Positions 9,005 to 19,058 of a stretch of 64,000 nucleotides of DNA are shown here, piece after piece. Below the pieces are notes generated by a model, which saw only the letters and a list, made by a program, of their open reading frames with translations, was not told where the DNA came from and made no database searches. The first letter of the stretch is position 1. Every line of letters starts with the position of its first letter. The translations under genes and the position numbers were made by a program. Origin of the DNA: an uncultured Pseudomonadota bacterium (GTDB lineage Bacteria > Pseudomonadota > Gammaproteobacteria > Xanthomonadales > Wenzhouxiangellaceae); NCBI GenBank assembly GCA_937138395.1, contig CAKZPB010000064.1, positions 1-64,000 of the forward strand, in the 5' to 3' direction.

Positions 9005-9733
9005 TTATTCCTCGCTGGATTCGAGATCCAGTGAATCCTGCATCTGACGCGCAGTTTCATAGCGCACATCATGGCCCTGAACCAGGTAGTAGACGTATTC
9101 ACCCAAATTCTTGCAGTGATCGCCGATGCGCTCCATGGATTTGGCCACCAGCAGTGCATCCAGTATCCGTCGAATCTGGCCTGCATCCTCCATCATGTAG
9201 GAATAGTATTGCCGGAAGATGGTTTCATATTCCTGGTCGACTTTTTTATCCTGATTTTTCAACTCGATGGCAACTTCGGGTGACAATCTCGTAAAGCCGT
9301 CCAGGCCCTGCCGCAGCATATCGAGCACGGTATGGCCCAATAATTCCAGCTCGCGATAATCGTTGCGCGGCCTTGAGTAATCCGCCAGGCTGATAGCCCA
9401 ACGCGCAATTTTTTCGGCCTCGTCACCAATCCGCTCCAAGTCGGAGATGGCCTTGATAATGGCAAAGATCAGGCGCAGGTCACTGGCGGCGGGCTGTCGT
9501 CGCGCGATCACCAATGTGCATTCCTCGTCCAGTTTTTTTTCGATCTGGTTGACTTGGTCATCAGTATCGATGACCACTTGCGCCAGGGCCGTATCGGATT
9601 CAATCAAGGCCTGAACGGCCTGTCGTAGCATCTGTTCGACGATGCCGCCCATGGCCATCATCTGCTGGCGCAGATGTTCCAGCTCATTGTTGAACTGACG
9701 TGATATATGTTGATCAAAAGTGCGTTCTATCAT
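9005..9733 (-). CDS. phoU: Phosphate signalling protein PhoU
   Basis: PhoU links the Pst transporter to the PhoR kinase and keeps the regulon off when phosphate is plentiful. The 242-residue protein consists of two similar three-helix PhoU repeats, with metal-site sequences of the E/DxxxD type (LERIGDEAEKIARWA in the first repeat, MERIGDHCKNLGEYVYYL in the second). I start it at the ATG of MIERTFDQHISRQFNNELE; the upstream extension has no family similarity. It is the last gene of the pst run, 161 bases after pstB. That gap carries a small GGCTC-ATTA-GAGCC stem at 9766-9779. Confidence 0.95.
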   Translation of the reverse strand: MIERTFDQHISRQFNNELEHLRQQMMAMGGIVEQMLRQAVQALIESDTALAQVVIDTDDQVNQIEKKLDEECTLVIARRQPAASDLRLIFAIIKAISDLERIGDEAEKIARWAISLADYSRPRNDYRELELLGHTVLDMLRQGLDGFTRLSPEVAIELKNQDKKVDQEYETIFRQYYSYMMEDAGQIRRILDALLVAKSMERIGDHCKNLGEYVYYLVQGHDVRYETARQMQDSLDLESSEE

Positions 9734-9894
9734 ATTGTTTAACTTATATATTCCTGAAAGTACAGGCTCATTAGAGCCAAAGCCCACTGATACTCAGGCT
9801 ACCACTGAAGCGCGAATGCTGCTCGATGGTTAGACCGCAGGTGCCGCCAGGGGTTTGTCTGGAACAGATCGCTCTACATTTTCATGGCTGGGTA

Positions 9895-10740
9895 TCAGCC
9901 ATAGCGCCCGGTGATGTAATCCTCGGTTTCTTTCTGCTGCGGGTTCGTGAAGAGCTTGGCTGTGTCGTCGAATTCAACCAGCTCACCCAGGTACATATAG
10001 GCAGTAAAATCCGATACGCGCGCGGCCTGCTGCATGTTGTGGGTAACGATCAGAATCGTGTAATCATGCTTCAGTTCGGCAATCAGTTCTTCGACTTTGG
10101 CCGTTGATATCGGATCGAGCGCCGAACAAGGTTCATCCAGCAGGATCACTTCGGGCTCGATGGCAATCGCGCGGGCAATGACCAGACGCTGCTGCTGGCC
10201 GCCGGACAAGCCGAAGGCATTATCGTCCAGTCGATCCTTCACTTCATTCCACAAAGCGGCCGAGCGCAGCGCGCCCTCGACGACTTCAGTCAACCGGCGT
10301 TTGTCGTTCACACCCTGAAGGCGCAAGCCATAGGCCACGTTTTCAAAAATCGATTTCGGGAATGGGTTGGGTTTCTGAAATACCATGCCAACCCGGCGTC
10401 GATGCTCAGCAACGTCGACGGCCTTGTCATACACATTCTGCCCGTCGATCAGGATTTCGCCTTCGATGCGACAGCTGTCAATCAAGTCATTCATGCGGTT
10501 GAAGCAGCGTAACAAGGTCGATTTACCGCAGCCGCTCGGGCCAATGAAGGCCGTGACACGGTTGTCGGGAATTTTCATGTTGATGTTCTTCAGCGCCTGA
10601 TCGTTGCCATAGTACAAATCCAGGTTGCGCACATCGATGCGTACCTTTTCGGACTCGATATCCAGCGACTGGCGGTTGTCGCCAAATACGCCAGGCGCGA
10701 TGGCGCTGCCGCCGGTCGGGGCTGTATTACTATCGTTCAT
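9895..10740 (-). CDS. pstB: Phosphate ABC transporter ATP-binding protein PstB
   Basis: This ATPase subunit powers phosphate import through PstCA. The 281-residue chain has the Walker A motif GPSGCGKST, the Q-loop [10 protein letters not shown], the ABC signature LSGGQQQR, Walker [14 protein letters not shown] and the switch histidine in IVTHNMQQA. The ATG at 10740 is preferred because AAGGTG lies 7 bases before it. A GTG at 10749 would overlap pstA more and lacks its own ribosome-binding site. The ATG lies two bases past the pstA stop. Confidence 0.96.
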   Translation of the reverse strand: MNDSNTAPTGGSAIAPGVFGDNRQSLDIESEKVRIDVRNLDLYYGNDQALKNINMKIPDNRVTAFIGPSGCGKSTLLRCFNRMNDLIDSCRIEGEILIDGQNVYDKAVDVAEHRRRVGMVFQKPNPFPKSIFENVAYGLRLQGVNDKRRLTEVVEGALRSAALWNEVKDRLDDNAFGLSGGQQQRLVIARAIAIEPEVILLDEPCSALDPISTAKVEELIAELKHDYTILIVTHNMQQAARVSDFTAYMYLGELVEFDDTAKLFTNPQQKETEDYITGRYG

Positions 10741-10741
10741 A

Positions 10742-12442
10742 TCAATCACCTTGGGCGCGGTATTTCTCGCGCAGTCGATTGCGAATTGCGATCGCAGTCA
10801 AATTTAAAATCAGAATCAGCAGCACCAGCGTCAGTGCCGTGGCATAGACCAGCGGCCGCGCGGCTTCCACGTTCGGGCTCTGGAAGCCGACGTCGTAGAT
10901 ATGAAAGCCCAAATGCATGATTTTTCGCTCCAGATGCACGTAGGGAAATTCACCATCAATCGGCAGGCTCGGCGCGAGCTTGACGACCCCCACCAGCATC
11001 AGGGGTGCAACTTCACCGGCAGCGCGCGCTACCGCCAGAATCAATCCGGTCATCATGGCCGGAGCCGACAGCGGCACAACCACTTTCCAAAGCGTTTCCC
11101 ACTTGGTTGCGCCGAGCGCCAGCGAACCCTCACGGATGGTGCGCGGGATGCGCGCCAGGCCTTCTTCAGTCGAAACAATGACCACCGGCAAGGTCAACAG
11201 TGCCAGCGTCAATGAAGCCCAGAACAGCCCGGGTGTACCAAAGGTTGGCGCGGGCAAACGCTCCGGAAAAAACAGGTTGTCAATGCTGCCACCGAGCAGA
11301 TAGACAAAAAAACCAAGTCCAAATACACCGAATACAATGGACGGCACGCCGGCCAGGTTGTACACCGACACGCGGATGGCCTTCAGCACCGGCCCCTGCT
11401 TGGCGTACTCGCGCAGATAAATCGCAGCCAGTACGCCAAACGGCGTGACCAGTACCGACATGATCAACACCATCGTCACCGTGCCGAAAATGGCCGGGAA
11501 AATGCCGCCCTCGGTATTTGCCTCGCGCGGAAAACCCGTCAAAAACCCATGAATGCGCTGGACATAGAAGCCGATCTTGCCGCCCAGTCCCAGCGCGTTG
11601 TTTTGCGAGGCCATGACGATATTGCCGAGCGGAATCCGGACCTGTTCACCATCTGCCGTGCGCGCGACCAGGGTGTCGCGCTGGAGCTGCTCCAGCACCT
11701 GATTTCGCTCGCCCTGTATGTCGATGAACTGCGCATCCAATTCGGCCCGTTGCGCAGCCATATCGGCTTCTGCTTCGGCCAATGCGGCTCCACTCACGCC
11801 ATCGAATTCAAGCCGGCGCTGCTGGAGCCTCAATCGTTCCAGGCCGGTATTGATGCGCCCGATTTCACCTTTCTCGATCGCCTGGACCTGGTCGTACAGA
11901 TCATTGGCCCGGTCAATCGCAAGCTGCAGGGTTTGCCAAAGCGCTTCACCCTCGACGGTGCGCCCTTCGTATTCAAGCGCCACTGCATAGCCGAAAAAAT
12001 TACCCCATTCCCGGCGCTCCAGCATGATCGCGTCAACCGGATAGCGCCATGCGCCCAAATCGCTTTCGGCAAACCAAACAAAATCACGCCCGGTGACATC
12101 CCGGTTGCCCAGTTCGAACAGGTAACGCGTTGCCAGCACCTGGTCTTCGGGTATCGCCATCCCGGCCTCTCGCATACGCACCGCCGGCAGCGTTTCGGAG
12201 TCCGCAATCGCACCCAGAATGGTCGTGGTCTGCCCGTTGACGTTGGCCGTTGTCTCAATCAACTCCGACGGCCAGAAATGGCCGAAGCCACGCACGGCAA
12301 TCAGCGTCAGCAGTCCAACAACCATGATCAGGGAGATCGACAGGCCGCCACCAATCAGCCAGATCCATGGATCACCCGACTTGAGCCACAGTCGCGTGGT
12401 CTGATTCTGCGGGATGCTGGGCGTAGCTTCTGTCGTGGCCAT
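10742..12442 (-). CDS. pstA: Phosphate ABC transporter permease PstA
   Basis: The 566-residue protein is much longer than the E. coli PstA (about 296). It has a first membrane helix near residues 30-50, a large periplasmic insert with a probable coiled coil (about 190-255, [13 protein letters not shown] and [24 protein letters not shown]), and then the standard permease core with the coupling EAA-loop [32 protein letters not shown]. Long PstA forms of this type are known in pseudomonads and relatives. It starts 12 bases after pstC. Confidence 0.92.
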   Translation of the reverse strand: MATTEATPSIPQNQTTRLWLKSGDPWIWLIGGGLSISLIMVVGLLTLIAVRGFGHFWPSELIETTANVNGQTTTILGAIADSETLPAVRMREAGMAIPEDQVLATRYLFELGNRDVTGRDFVWFAESDLGAWRYPVDAIMLERREWGNFFGYAVALEYEGRTVEGEALWQTLQLAIDRANDLYDQVQAIEKGEIGRINTGLERLRLQQRRLEFDGVSGAALAEAEADMAAQRAELDAQFIDIQGERNQVLEQLQRDTLVARTADGEQVRIPLGNIVMASQNNALGLGGKIGFYVQRIHGFLTGFPREANTEGGIFPAIFGTVTMVLIMSVLVTPFGVLAAIYLREYAKQGPVLKAIRVSVYNLAGVPSIVFGVFGLGFFVYLLGGSIDNLFFPERLPAPTFGTPGLFWASLTLALLTLPVVIVSTEEGLARIPRTIREGSLALGATKWETLWKVVVPLSAPAMMTGLILAVARAAGEVAPLMLVGVVKLAPSLPIDGEFPYVHLERKIMHLGFHIYDVGFQSPNVEAARPLVYATALTLVLLILILNLTAIAIRNRLREKYRAQGD

Positions 12443-12454
12443 GCGTGCGATTCC

Positions 12455-14764
12455 CTAGAGGCTGCTGTAGCGTGCGCGCAAGCGCTGACGCACCAGTTCG
12501 GCGACCGTATTGACAATAAAGGTCAACGCAAAAAGAACCAAGCCGGCCAGGAACAGGATTCGATAATGCGTCGAGTCGACCGAGGTTTCCGGCAGTTCAA
12601 CGGCAATATTGGCCGACAGCGTGCGCATGCCCTCGAAGATATTGAAGTTGACGATCGGGCTGTTGCCGGTTGCCATCAACACGATCATGGTTTCGCCCAC
12701 GGCCCGCCCGAAACCGATCATGACGGCCGAAAAAATACCGGGGCTGGCGGTCAATAGAACCACGCGCGTCACCGTTTGCCACGGCGTTGCACCCAACGCC
12801 AGCGAACCCTGCGTCAAGTGCCGCGGCACGGTGAAGACCGCGTCTTCTGCAATCGAAAAGATCGTCGGGATGACAGCAAAGCCCATCGCAATGCCGACAA
12901 TCATGGCGTTGCGCTGGTCATACGTAATGCCGATATCGGTAAACCACTGGCGCATCGAGCCATCAAAAAACCAGACTTCAATCAGCGGAGACAAGAACAC
13001 CATCAGCCAGACCACCAGCACGATGACCGGCAGCAGCACCACGGCCTCCCAGCCTTCGGGCAGCATCAGGCGAACGGCACGCGGTAGTCGACTGAACAGC
13101 CAGGCGGTAAACAGGAAGGCCACCGGAAGACCGACCAGGATGGTGAATACCGCCGGTATGTGGTTTTCCAGGAACGGCGCCAGCCATAGCCCGGCCAGAA
13201 AGCCAAGAATGACCGTCGGCAGCGCCTCCATGACCTCGATCGTCGGCTTGACGTAGCCGCGCAGGCGAGGCGCCATGAAGTAGGCCGTGTAAATGGCACC
13301 GGCAATGGCCAGCGGCATCGCAAACAGCATGGCGAAGAACGCGGCTTTGAGCGTGCCGATTGTCAGTGGAATCATTGAATACTTGGGCTCGAACGCATCC
13401 GAGCCGGAAGATGCCTGCCAGACGTATTCGGGATCGGAGCGGCCTTCGTACCAGACCTTGTTCCAGAGCGCCCGGAATGACACCTCGGGGTGCGCATTCC
13501 GAACCCTGTAGCGGGTGATCTGTCCCTGGTCGTCTTCGACGATGAGCTGATCATCGACCGGTGACATGCCCACCGATCGGAGTGGCCGGTCACTGATTTC
13601 TTTCAGAAACAGCGTGCGCGCCGACGTGCCGAAATGCAGGCCAAGTGCTCCGCTTTCATCAACGACCGCAAAGCCCTTGCGCGTGTATTCGGGCTGAATT
13701 CGTGTAATCGCGGCATCATGCGATTTGAAATCACGTACACGCTGGAGGTAAAACACGTTGTCCGCGACGCCCTCGGATTCATCGCGCACCAGAAACCACT
13801 GGCTCAAGTGGCCTTCTGATGTGCCAATCACCCAGGAGAAAGTGCCGTTCAGCATGCGCAGCTCGGTGATCTGCTCCGCGCCTTCGACCGCTGATTCACG
13901 ATCACGTAGCACCGCCTGGGCAGGCGTCGAGAGGTCCCAGTACAATAGTTCGCCATCGTCGATAGCGCCAATCAGCGTCCACAGGTTGGCACTCAAGGCC
14001 AGGTGGGTCAAAGGTTGGCCGGCCGGCGGCAGTGACCAGCGCTGGCGTGTAACTTCGGTATCACCGGTCAGAAAATCCGTGCGCGTACCAAAGCGGATGA
14101 ACTGCAAACGGCCATCGTCGGTTTCTGCAACGACCCCGGTGTCATCGCGTGACTTCTGGATCGCCAGTGCCGTAATGGCACGGCCCTGCTCATCAAGCAG
14201 AATCGGATTTTCACCAAGGGGATACTGAACATCCGGCAGCACCTGGCGCGCTCCACCTTCCGGGAAATCGAGGCGAACCAGATGATCAATGACAACAGCG
14301 GTCCCGTCTGAAAGGCCAAAGGCCGCACGCCTTGCACGAGGTTCAGCCATCGCAACACTGGTGACTTCAACGCCAACCGGGAGATTGAGCTGATATTGAT
14401 TCAGCACCTGACCGGACTCCAGGCTGAAGTACGTCAGCGTGCCGGAGGATGAATAACGTATGCCGACCTCGCCATAGCGCTCGAGCGAAAGCCGCACGAC
14501 CGACTCGACGCCCGAAGGTCCGGCGGGAGCCGAATAACTGGTGACTTCGTTGACCGAGGCTCCGCGCAGTAACGGCAGTACTTCGCTGAACAGGTACACG
14601 AAGATCAGGGCCAGCGCCATGACCACGCCGCCACCGCCTGCACGCACCAACCACCGCGCCAGCGTATCGGCACGATAGCGGTTCCGACGCCGACGCGCCA
14701 TGATGTCCTGACTTGGCAGCGCACTAGGCCGTGATTTGGCCACGTCGAGCGGCGTGCTACTCAT
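12455..14764 (-). CDS. pstC: Phosphate ABC transporter permease PstC, long form
   Basis: The 769-residue permease has a cytoplasmic N-terminus, one helix at about 43-65, and a periplasmic domain of about 370 residues rich in short beta strands (GTLTYFSLESGQVL, TAVVIDHLVRLDF, GELLYWDLSTPAQAV). These look like WD40/beta-propeller blades. The permease core follows, with the coupling loop [40 protein letters not shown]. coli PstC is about 319 residues, so the propeller-like domain is the notable addition; it is shared with long PstC forms in other gammaproteobacteria. It starts 52 bases after pstS. Confidence 0.9.
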   Translation of the reverse strand: MSSTPLDVAKSRPSALPSQDIMARRRRNRYRADTLARWLVRAGGGGVVMALALIFVYLFSEVLPLLRGASVNEVTSYSAPAGPSGVESVVRLSLERYGEVGIRYSSSGTLTYFSLESGQVLNQYQLNLPVGVEVTSVAMAEPRARRAAFGLSDGTAVVIDHLVRLDFPEGGARQVLPDVQYPLGENPILLDEQGRAITALAIQKSRDDTGVVAETDDGRLQFIRFGTRTDFLTGDTEVTRQRWSLPPAGQPLTHLALSANLWTLIGAIDDGELLYWDLSTPAQAVLRDRESAVEGAEQITELRMLNGTFSWVIGTSEGHLSQWFLVRDESEGVADNVFYLQRVRDFKSHDAAITRIQPEYTRKGFAVVDESGALGLHFGTSARTLFLKEISDRPLRSVGMSPVDDQLIVEDDQGQITRYRVRNAHPEVSFRALWNKVWYEGRSDPEYVWQASSGSDAFEPKYSMIPLTIGTLKAAFFAMLFAMPLAIAGAIYTAYFMAPRLRGYVKPTIEVMEALPTVILGFLAGLWLAPFLENHIPAVFTILVGLPVAFLFTAWLFSRLPRAVRLMLPEGWEAVVLLPVIVLVVWLMVFLSPLIEVWFFDGSMRQWFTDIGITYDQRNAMIVGIAMGFAVIPTIFSIAEDAVFTVPRHLTQGSLALGATPWQTVTRVVLLTASPGIFSAVMIGFGRAVGETMIVLMATGNSPIVNFNIFEGMRTLSANIAVELPETSVDSTHYRILFLAGLVLFALTFIVNTVAELVRQRLRARYSSL

Positions 14765-14816
14765 ACTGGGAGTCCATTCGCGAACCGAGCCAATTCCAGC
14801 TGCCCAACCCCTTCCA

Positions 14817-15788
14817 TTAAAGCTTCAGTTCGTCTCGAATGCGTTGCGCAACACTGGCAGGCAGCGGGATGTAGCCATCCCTTGACACCACCTGTTGGCC
14901 GCGCTTGGACAGCACCAGCTTGAAAAACTCGCGCTCGAGCGGTCGCAGCGGCTCATTGGGTGGCTTGTTGACATACACCAGCAGCAGCCTGGACAAGGGA
15001 TACTCACCGGAAATTGCCGATTCCGGTGAGGGCGCAATGCAATTGCCGTCGCCATTCCGGTCCAGTGCCAGCGGCTTGATGCTGGCCGTCATGTAGCCGA
15101 TGCCGGAATAGCCGATGCCGTTCAACGACTCGGATACGCCCTGGACAACCGAAGCGGAGCCGGGCTGTTCATTGATGCCTGGCTTGAAATCACCGCCACA
15201 CAATGCGTTGTCCTTGAAAAAACCATAGGTTCCGGATACCGCGTTGCGGCTGTACAAGGTGAAATCACGGTTGGCCCATCCGCCCTCGAGTCCAAGCTGA
15301 CCCCAGCGCTGGATGTCGTTGGCCGCTCCACAGCGGCGGCTGACCGAAAACACCGCATCGACCTGCGGTACGGACATGCAGTCAATCGGATTATCCCGGT
15401 TGACGAAAACCGCAATGGTGTCGATTGCTGTGCCAACAGCGGTTGGCGGGTAGCCAAAGCGATCCTCGAAGGCCTGGATTTCGTTCGACCGCATCGGCCG
15501 GCTCATCGGTCCGAAATTGGATGTGCCCTCGGTCAGCGCCGGCGGTGCGGTAGACGATCCGGCGCCCTGAATCTGTATGTTGACGTTTGGATAGATCTTG
15601 GCGAACTCTTCGGCCCACAACGTCATCAGATTGTTCAAAGAATCGGAACCAATCGACGACAGATTGCCCGACACGCCCGACACGGGCTCATAGTCTGGTA
15701 ATGCAGGATCGACTTCGAATTGTGCGTGCGCAAGATTGAACAGCGCTGAACACCACAGCAAGCCAATGAATACAGCAGCGTGCTTCAT
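14817..15788 (-). CDS. pstS: Periplasmic phosphate-binding protein PstS family
   Basis: The 323-residue protein has a signal peptide ([21 protein letters not shown], cleavage about residue 22). It has the phosphate-binding PstS signatures: [10 protein letters not shown] near the N-terminus, the SST-type loop [14 protein letters not shown], and [15 protein letters not shown]. It captures periplasmic phosphate for PstCAB. The ribosome-binding site GAGGAG lies 6 bases before the ATG. A partial Pho-box-like sequence lies about 95 bases upstream. The gene sits between phoR and pstC on the same strand. Confidence 0.93.
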   Translation of the reverse strand: MKHAAVFIGLLWCSALFNLAHAQFEVDPALPDYEPVSGVSGNLSSIGSDSLNNLMTLWAEEFAKIYPNVNIQIQGAGSSTAPPALTEGTSNFGPMSRPMRSNEIQAFEDRFGYPPTAVGTAIDTIAVFVNRDNPIDCMSVPQVDAVFSVSRRCGAANDIQRWGQLGLEGGWANRDFTLYSRNAVSGTYGFFKDNALCGGDFKPGINEQPGSASVVQGVSESLNGIGYSGIGYMTASIKPLALDRNGDGNCIAPSPESAISGEYPLSRLLLVYVNKPPNEPLRPLEREFFKLVLSKRGQQVVSRDGYIPLPASVAQRIRDELKL

Positions 15789-15878
15789 GCGGACTCCTCG
15801 AAAATGAATCTGGCAAGCGTATCCGCGTCAGGTTACGAATTCATGAAATCAATCGAAAAAAATATGCTGCCAGCGCTG

Positions 15879-15896
15879 TTGGGTATGACTTGACAG
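15879..15896 (-). promoter_or_regulatory. Weak Pho-box-like sequence before pstS
   Basis: Read on the minus strand, CTGTCAAGTCATACCCAA has one good PhoB half-site (CTGTCAA) and a poor second half (TACCCAA against CTGTCAT). It lies about 90 bases upstream of the pstS ATG and at the very end of phoR. The placement makes biological sense, but the match is only partial. Confidence 0.3.
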
Positions 15897-15915
15897 ACCG
15901 AGTCCCGCCCACTGA

Positions 15916-17295
15916 TCAGGCACGCTGCGCGTCATTCGTTTCGCTGGAGTCTGCCACCCCGGGATCAATCGGATCAAGCGCACGCAGCCGCTCTTCTGCA
16001 AAAATACAGCTGAAGGTACTGCCTACGCCGGGTTCTGATGCGATATCAAGCTCTGCTTCATGTCGCTGGAGCACATGCTTGACGATCGCCAGGCCCAGAC
16101 CGGTCCCGCCCTGGGGACGGCTGCGGGAGGAATCCACCCGATAAAATCGTTGCGTGATGAACGGCAGATGCTTGGCGTCAATGCCAACACCGTTGTCCTT
16201 GACGCTGAAGCGCGCGATCGCATCGCCGTTGGCCAGCTTCTCGCGCTGCCAGCGGATCAGCACATGACCATCGTCTTCGGTGTAGCGGATGGCATTGAAC
16301 ACCAGATTCGAGAATGCGCTGTAGATTTCGTTATCGACCCCGGCCAGACCCAGGTCCGGATCAACATCGGATTCAATCGTGCATTGATGGTAGGACTGTG
16401 CCTCGGCTTCAGACTTGATTCTCCGAATCAGATCGGGCACCTGGACCGGCTGTTCTTCAGACTCGGCCGGCTCATCAGTCTCCAGCCTGGACAGCTCCAG
16501 CAGGTCATTGATCAGGGTCGTCATCCGACGGCACTGCACCTGCATTTCATCGAGTGGCCCATCCCAGACCCCGGGGATCTGCTCATCATCACTCAAATTT
16601 TCCAGATACCCGGCCAGCACTGTCAGCGGCGAACGCAGCTCATGCGAAGCGTTGGCGACAAAATCACGGCGCATGTTTTCCAGGCGCTTGACGCGGGTGA
16701 TATCGCGCAACAGCAATAGATATTGCCCCTGACCATAGGGCACGGCGCGCACTGCAAGCCGCTTGCCGATGTCTGAAGGGGAATCGATTTCGACCGAGCG
16801 ACCGAAATCGGCGGTCCGCATGTAGTGGTCGAACAGCGGCGCACGCAGCAAGTTGGTAATAGGCTGACCGATGTCCTGGTTCCCAGCCAGTTTCAGCAGT
16901 TTGATGGCCGCATCATTGAACCAGGTAATCCGAAGGTCGGAGTCCAGCACAACGGTGCCATCCGGCATGGCCGCGGTCGATTCCCGAAACTCACGAATCA
17001 CCCGGGCCAGGCGCTTCTTGCGCTTGTTGTAACGTCGCTGAAGACGGTAGTAGTTTTCGAATACTTCGCCCCAGACACCCCACGATTCAGGCGGCTGGGT
17101 TGTGCGGCCTGTCCGGAACCAGCGATCCAGGCGCTGCATCTGCCGGATATGCCGCAGCGCAACCAGCGCCATGGCCAGCGCCACCCACCAGCCCAATCCG
17201 ATATCCAGCCACAGACTGCTGATCAGCCAGGCCAGCGCAGCCATGACCAGCCAGAAGGCCAGCAGCATGAACTCGGCGATCCACGCAGTGCGCAT
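15916..17295 (-). CDS. phoR: Phosphate regulon sensor histidine kinase PhoR
   Basis: This 459-residue inner-membrane kinase phosphorylates PhoB when phosphate is low. Two hydrophobic segments span about residues 5-50. A charged linker and a PAS domain follow (about 105-205, PDGTVVLDSDLRITWFNDAA). The dimerisation helix carries the phospho-acceptor His218 in NASHELRSPL. The ATPase has N (FSNLVFNAIRYT), G1 (VKDNGVGI) and G2 (GGTGLGLAIVKHVL) boxes. The start is the ATG that overlaps the phoB stop in TGATG; the longer frame runs inside phoB. Confidence 0.95.
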   Translation of the reverse strand: MRTAWIAEFMLLAFWLVMAALAWLISSLWLDIGLGWWVALAMALVALRHIRQMQRLDRWFRTGRTTQPPESWGVWGEVFENYYRLQRRYNKRKKRLARVIREFRESTAAMPDGTVVLDSDLRITWFNDAAIKLLKLAGNQDIGQPITNLLRAPLFDHYMRTADFGRSVEIDSPSDIGKRLAVRAVPYGQGQYLLLLRDITRVKRLENMRRDFVANASHELRSPLTVLAGYLENLSDDEQIPGVWDGPLDEMQVQCRRMTTLINDLLELSRLETDEPAESEEQPVQVPDLIRRIKSEAEAQSYHQCTIESDVDPDLGLAGVDNEIYSAFSNLVFNAIRYTEDDGHVLIRWQREKLANGDAIARFSVKDNGVGIDAKHLPFITQRFYRVDSSRSRPQGGTGLGLAIVKHVLQRHEAELDIASEPGVGSTFSCIFAEERLRALDPIDPGVADSSETNDAQRA

Positions 17296-17990
17296 CAGCC
17301 GTCGAGGTCGGACGAAAACCGGTATCCGGCCCCTCGTACAGTCTGGATGAACCGATCGAAGCCGAACTTGGCCAACGCCTTGCGCAATCGCAGCACGTGC
17401 ACGTCCACCGTCCGCTCTTCGACGTAGACGCCGCCACCCCACACGTGATCAAGCAGCTGCGAGCGCGTGTAGACTCGATCCTGGTGGGTCATGAAGAATT
17501 TCAGCATCCGGTATTCGGTCGGGCCCAGATCAATCGGCTTGCCGGAAGCGAGTACGCGATGGCTGGCCAGGTTCAGTACCAGCTCGCCGGCACTGACTTC
17601 GTCGGAATCGCCTTCCGGTGCCGAGCGACGCAGTACGGCCCGCATGCGCGCCAGCAGTTCTCGCGCTGAAAACGGTTTGGTAATGTAGTCGTCCACGCCA
17701 CTGTCGAGCCCGCGAATCTTGTCATCCTCGGTGGATCGTGCGGTCAACATGATGACCGGAATCGAGCGCGTCAGCTCATCCCGGCCCAGGCTTCGCGCCA
17801 GCTCGATACCGCTGGCATCGGGCAGCATCCAGTCGAGCAGAATCATGTCGGGCCGATGATCAATCACGTGCACACGTGCCGACTGGCAGTCGACGGCCTC
17901 GAGCACTTCGTAACCGGACCGCTTCAGATTGAACGCAATCATTTCGCGTATCGCCTGATCGTCCTCGACAACCAAAATCTTCTTATCCAT
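17295..17990 (-). CDS. phoB: Phosphate regulon response regulator PhoB
   Basis: The 231-residue OmpR-family activator has a receiver domain with the acidic pocket (VVEDD), phospho-acceptor Asp53 in LLDWMLPD, and the conserved threonine and lysine (MLTARS, YITKPFSARELLARM). It is joined to a winged-helix domain (about 130-228) ending in VRGAGYRFS. Phospho-PhoB binds Pho boxes. I start at the ATG at 17990 (MDKKILVVEDD), which gives the usual family length, rather than at a TTG two codons earlier. A good Pho box lies 42 bases upstream, which suggests autoregulation. Confidence 0.95.
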   Translation of the reverse strand: MDKKILVVEDDQAIREMIAFNLKRSGYEVLEAVDCQSARVHVIDHRPDMILLDWMLPDASGIELARSLGRDELTRSIPVIMLTARSTEDDKIRGLDSGVDDYITKPFSARELLARMRAVLRRSAPEGDSDEVSAGELVLNLASHRVLASGKPIDLGPTEYRMLKFFMTHQDRVYTRSQLLDHVWGGGVYVEERTVDVHVLRLRKALAKFGFDRFIQTVRGAGYRFSSDLDG

Positions 17991-18031
17991 GATCAAGTCA
18001 ATCCGTTTTCAGCGTATTTGAACAATGCGAT

Positions 18032-18049
18032 ATGACCAGATTGTGACAG
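18032..18049 (-). promoter_or_regulatory. Pho box before phoB
   Basis: Read on the minus strand, CTGTCACAATCTGGTCAT fits the 7-4-7 PhoB-binding pattern (consensus CTGTCAT-N4-CTGTCAT): six of seven bases match in the first half and five of seven in the second. It lies in the 84-base gap between the WYL regulator gene and phoB, in the position expected for phoBR autoactivation. Confidence 0.7.
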
Positions 18050-18074
18050 GGCCGGATTGCAAATGCCATTCAGC

Positions 18075-19049
18075 TCAGCGTTCAGCATAGCGCTGCTGCA
18101 TCGACGAAATCAGGTCGCGCACACGCTCACGCAACGCCTGTGGCGATTCAACCACCACGTCGTCGCCGTAGCGCAGGATGTCCATGACCAATTCGCGGCT
18201 GGAACCAAACGGCAGCTTGAGTCGAAGTTGACCGTCGTCAAGCATTTCCTGCTGCTGGTCCGGATGCCAGTGTTCCTCGGCCGCCCAGCGGGCCGCCTCG
18301 GCTGAAAAACGCAATTCGGCAATATGCTCTGCCGGGCCCGAAAAAATACCGTAGGCCTGATCAAAATGCTCTTTCAGTGTCTTGGCGGGCAAGTCATCTG
18401 CCGACTCATCGAGCGCGTCCAGCTTCAAGATGCGCTCGACGGCAAAACTGCGCAGGCCTTCAGCACGATGACACCAGGCATCCAGGTACCAGCGGTCGCG
18501 ATAGGCAGTCAGGCGCTGTGGCGAAATCTCGCGCTCACTGATGTCGTCACGGCGCCGCCCGTGATAGCGGATGGCCAGCCGCTGGCGCTTGAACAGCGCC
18601 TTCAGCAGGTCCTCGAACAGGCGCCCGGGCACTGGACGCCCGGCATCGTGACGAATATGAATGCGCTCGGGATGGGCAGAAAAATCAATGCCTTCCTGAT
18701 CGATCAGCTGCGTCATTCGCTGCTGCAGCACATCCAGTTCGGCCTGCAGCAGACCGGGCTGCACGTTGGCCAGAATCTGGCGAGCCGTCAACAGCGCCTG
18801 CAATTCTTCCGGGCTGATCCACAGGCCCGGTAATTCAAAGGTACCGGCCAGCGTTCGGTCATAGTAAAAATGCCGGGTTTCGGGGTGCTGCTCGAGTGGC
18901 GCACCCAGCACATCGCGCAATTCGGCCAGCAGGCGATACAGCGTTGCCTGGCTGCAACCCAGTTCGTCAATCAGCGCCTGTCGCGAAATGGGGGTCCGGC
19001 GCTGGCGCAGAATGTCGTGCAGGTGGTAGAGCTTCTCGCGCCGCGACAT
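18075..19049 (-). CDS. WYL-domain transcriptional regulator (YafY-like)
   Basis: The 324-residue protein has an N-terminal HTH (about 2-60, RQALIDELGCSQATLYRLLAELRDVLG), and a central WYL domain (about 160-230) with the SPQRLTAYRDRWYLDAWCHRAEGLRSFAVERI core. A C-terminal extension follows (about 240-324) ending LRYGDDVVVESPQALRERVRDLISSM. WYL proteins are ligand-sensing regulators; some sense nucleic acids or nucleotides. The target is unknown. It starts 9 bases after zur and runs toward phoB, so it is probably co-transcribed with zur. Confidence 0.85.
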   Translation of the reverse strand: MSRREKLYHLHDILRQRRTPISRQALIDELGCSQATLYRLLAELRDVLGAPLEQHPETRHFYYDRTLAGTFELPGLWISPEELQALLTARQILANVQPGLLQAELDVLQQRMTQLIDQEGIDFSAHPERIHIRHDAGRPVPGRLFEDLLKALFKRQRLAIRYHGRRRDDISEREISPQRLTAYRDRWYLDAWCHRAEGLRSFAVERILKLDALDESADDLPAKTLKEHFDQAYGIFSGPAEHIAELRFSAEAARWAAEEHWHPDQQQEMLDDGQLRLKLPFGSSRELVMDILRYGDDVVVESPQALRERVRDLISSMQQRYAER

Positions 19050-19058
19050 CGGCGGACC

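Noticed and set aside
10741..10749. GTG start for pstB at 10749
   Set aside because: AAGGTG is well spaced for the ATG at 10740, and the GTG lies inside that ribosome-binding sequence.
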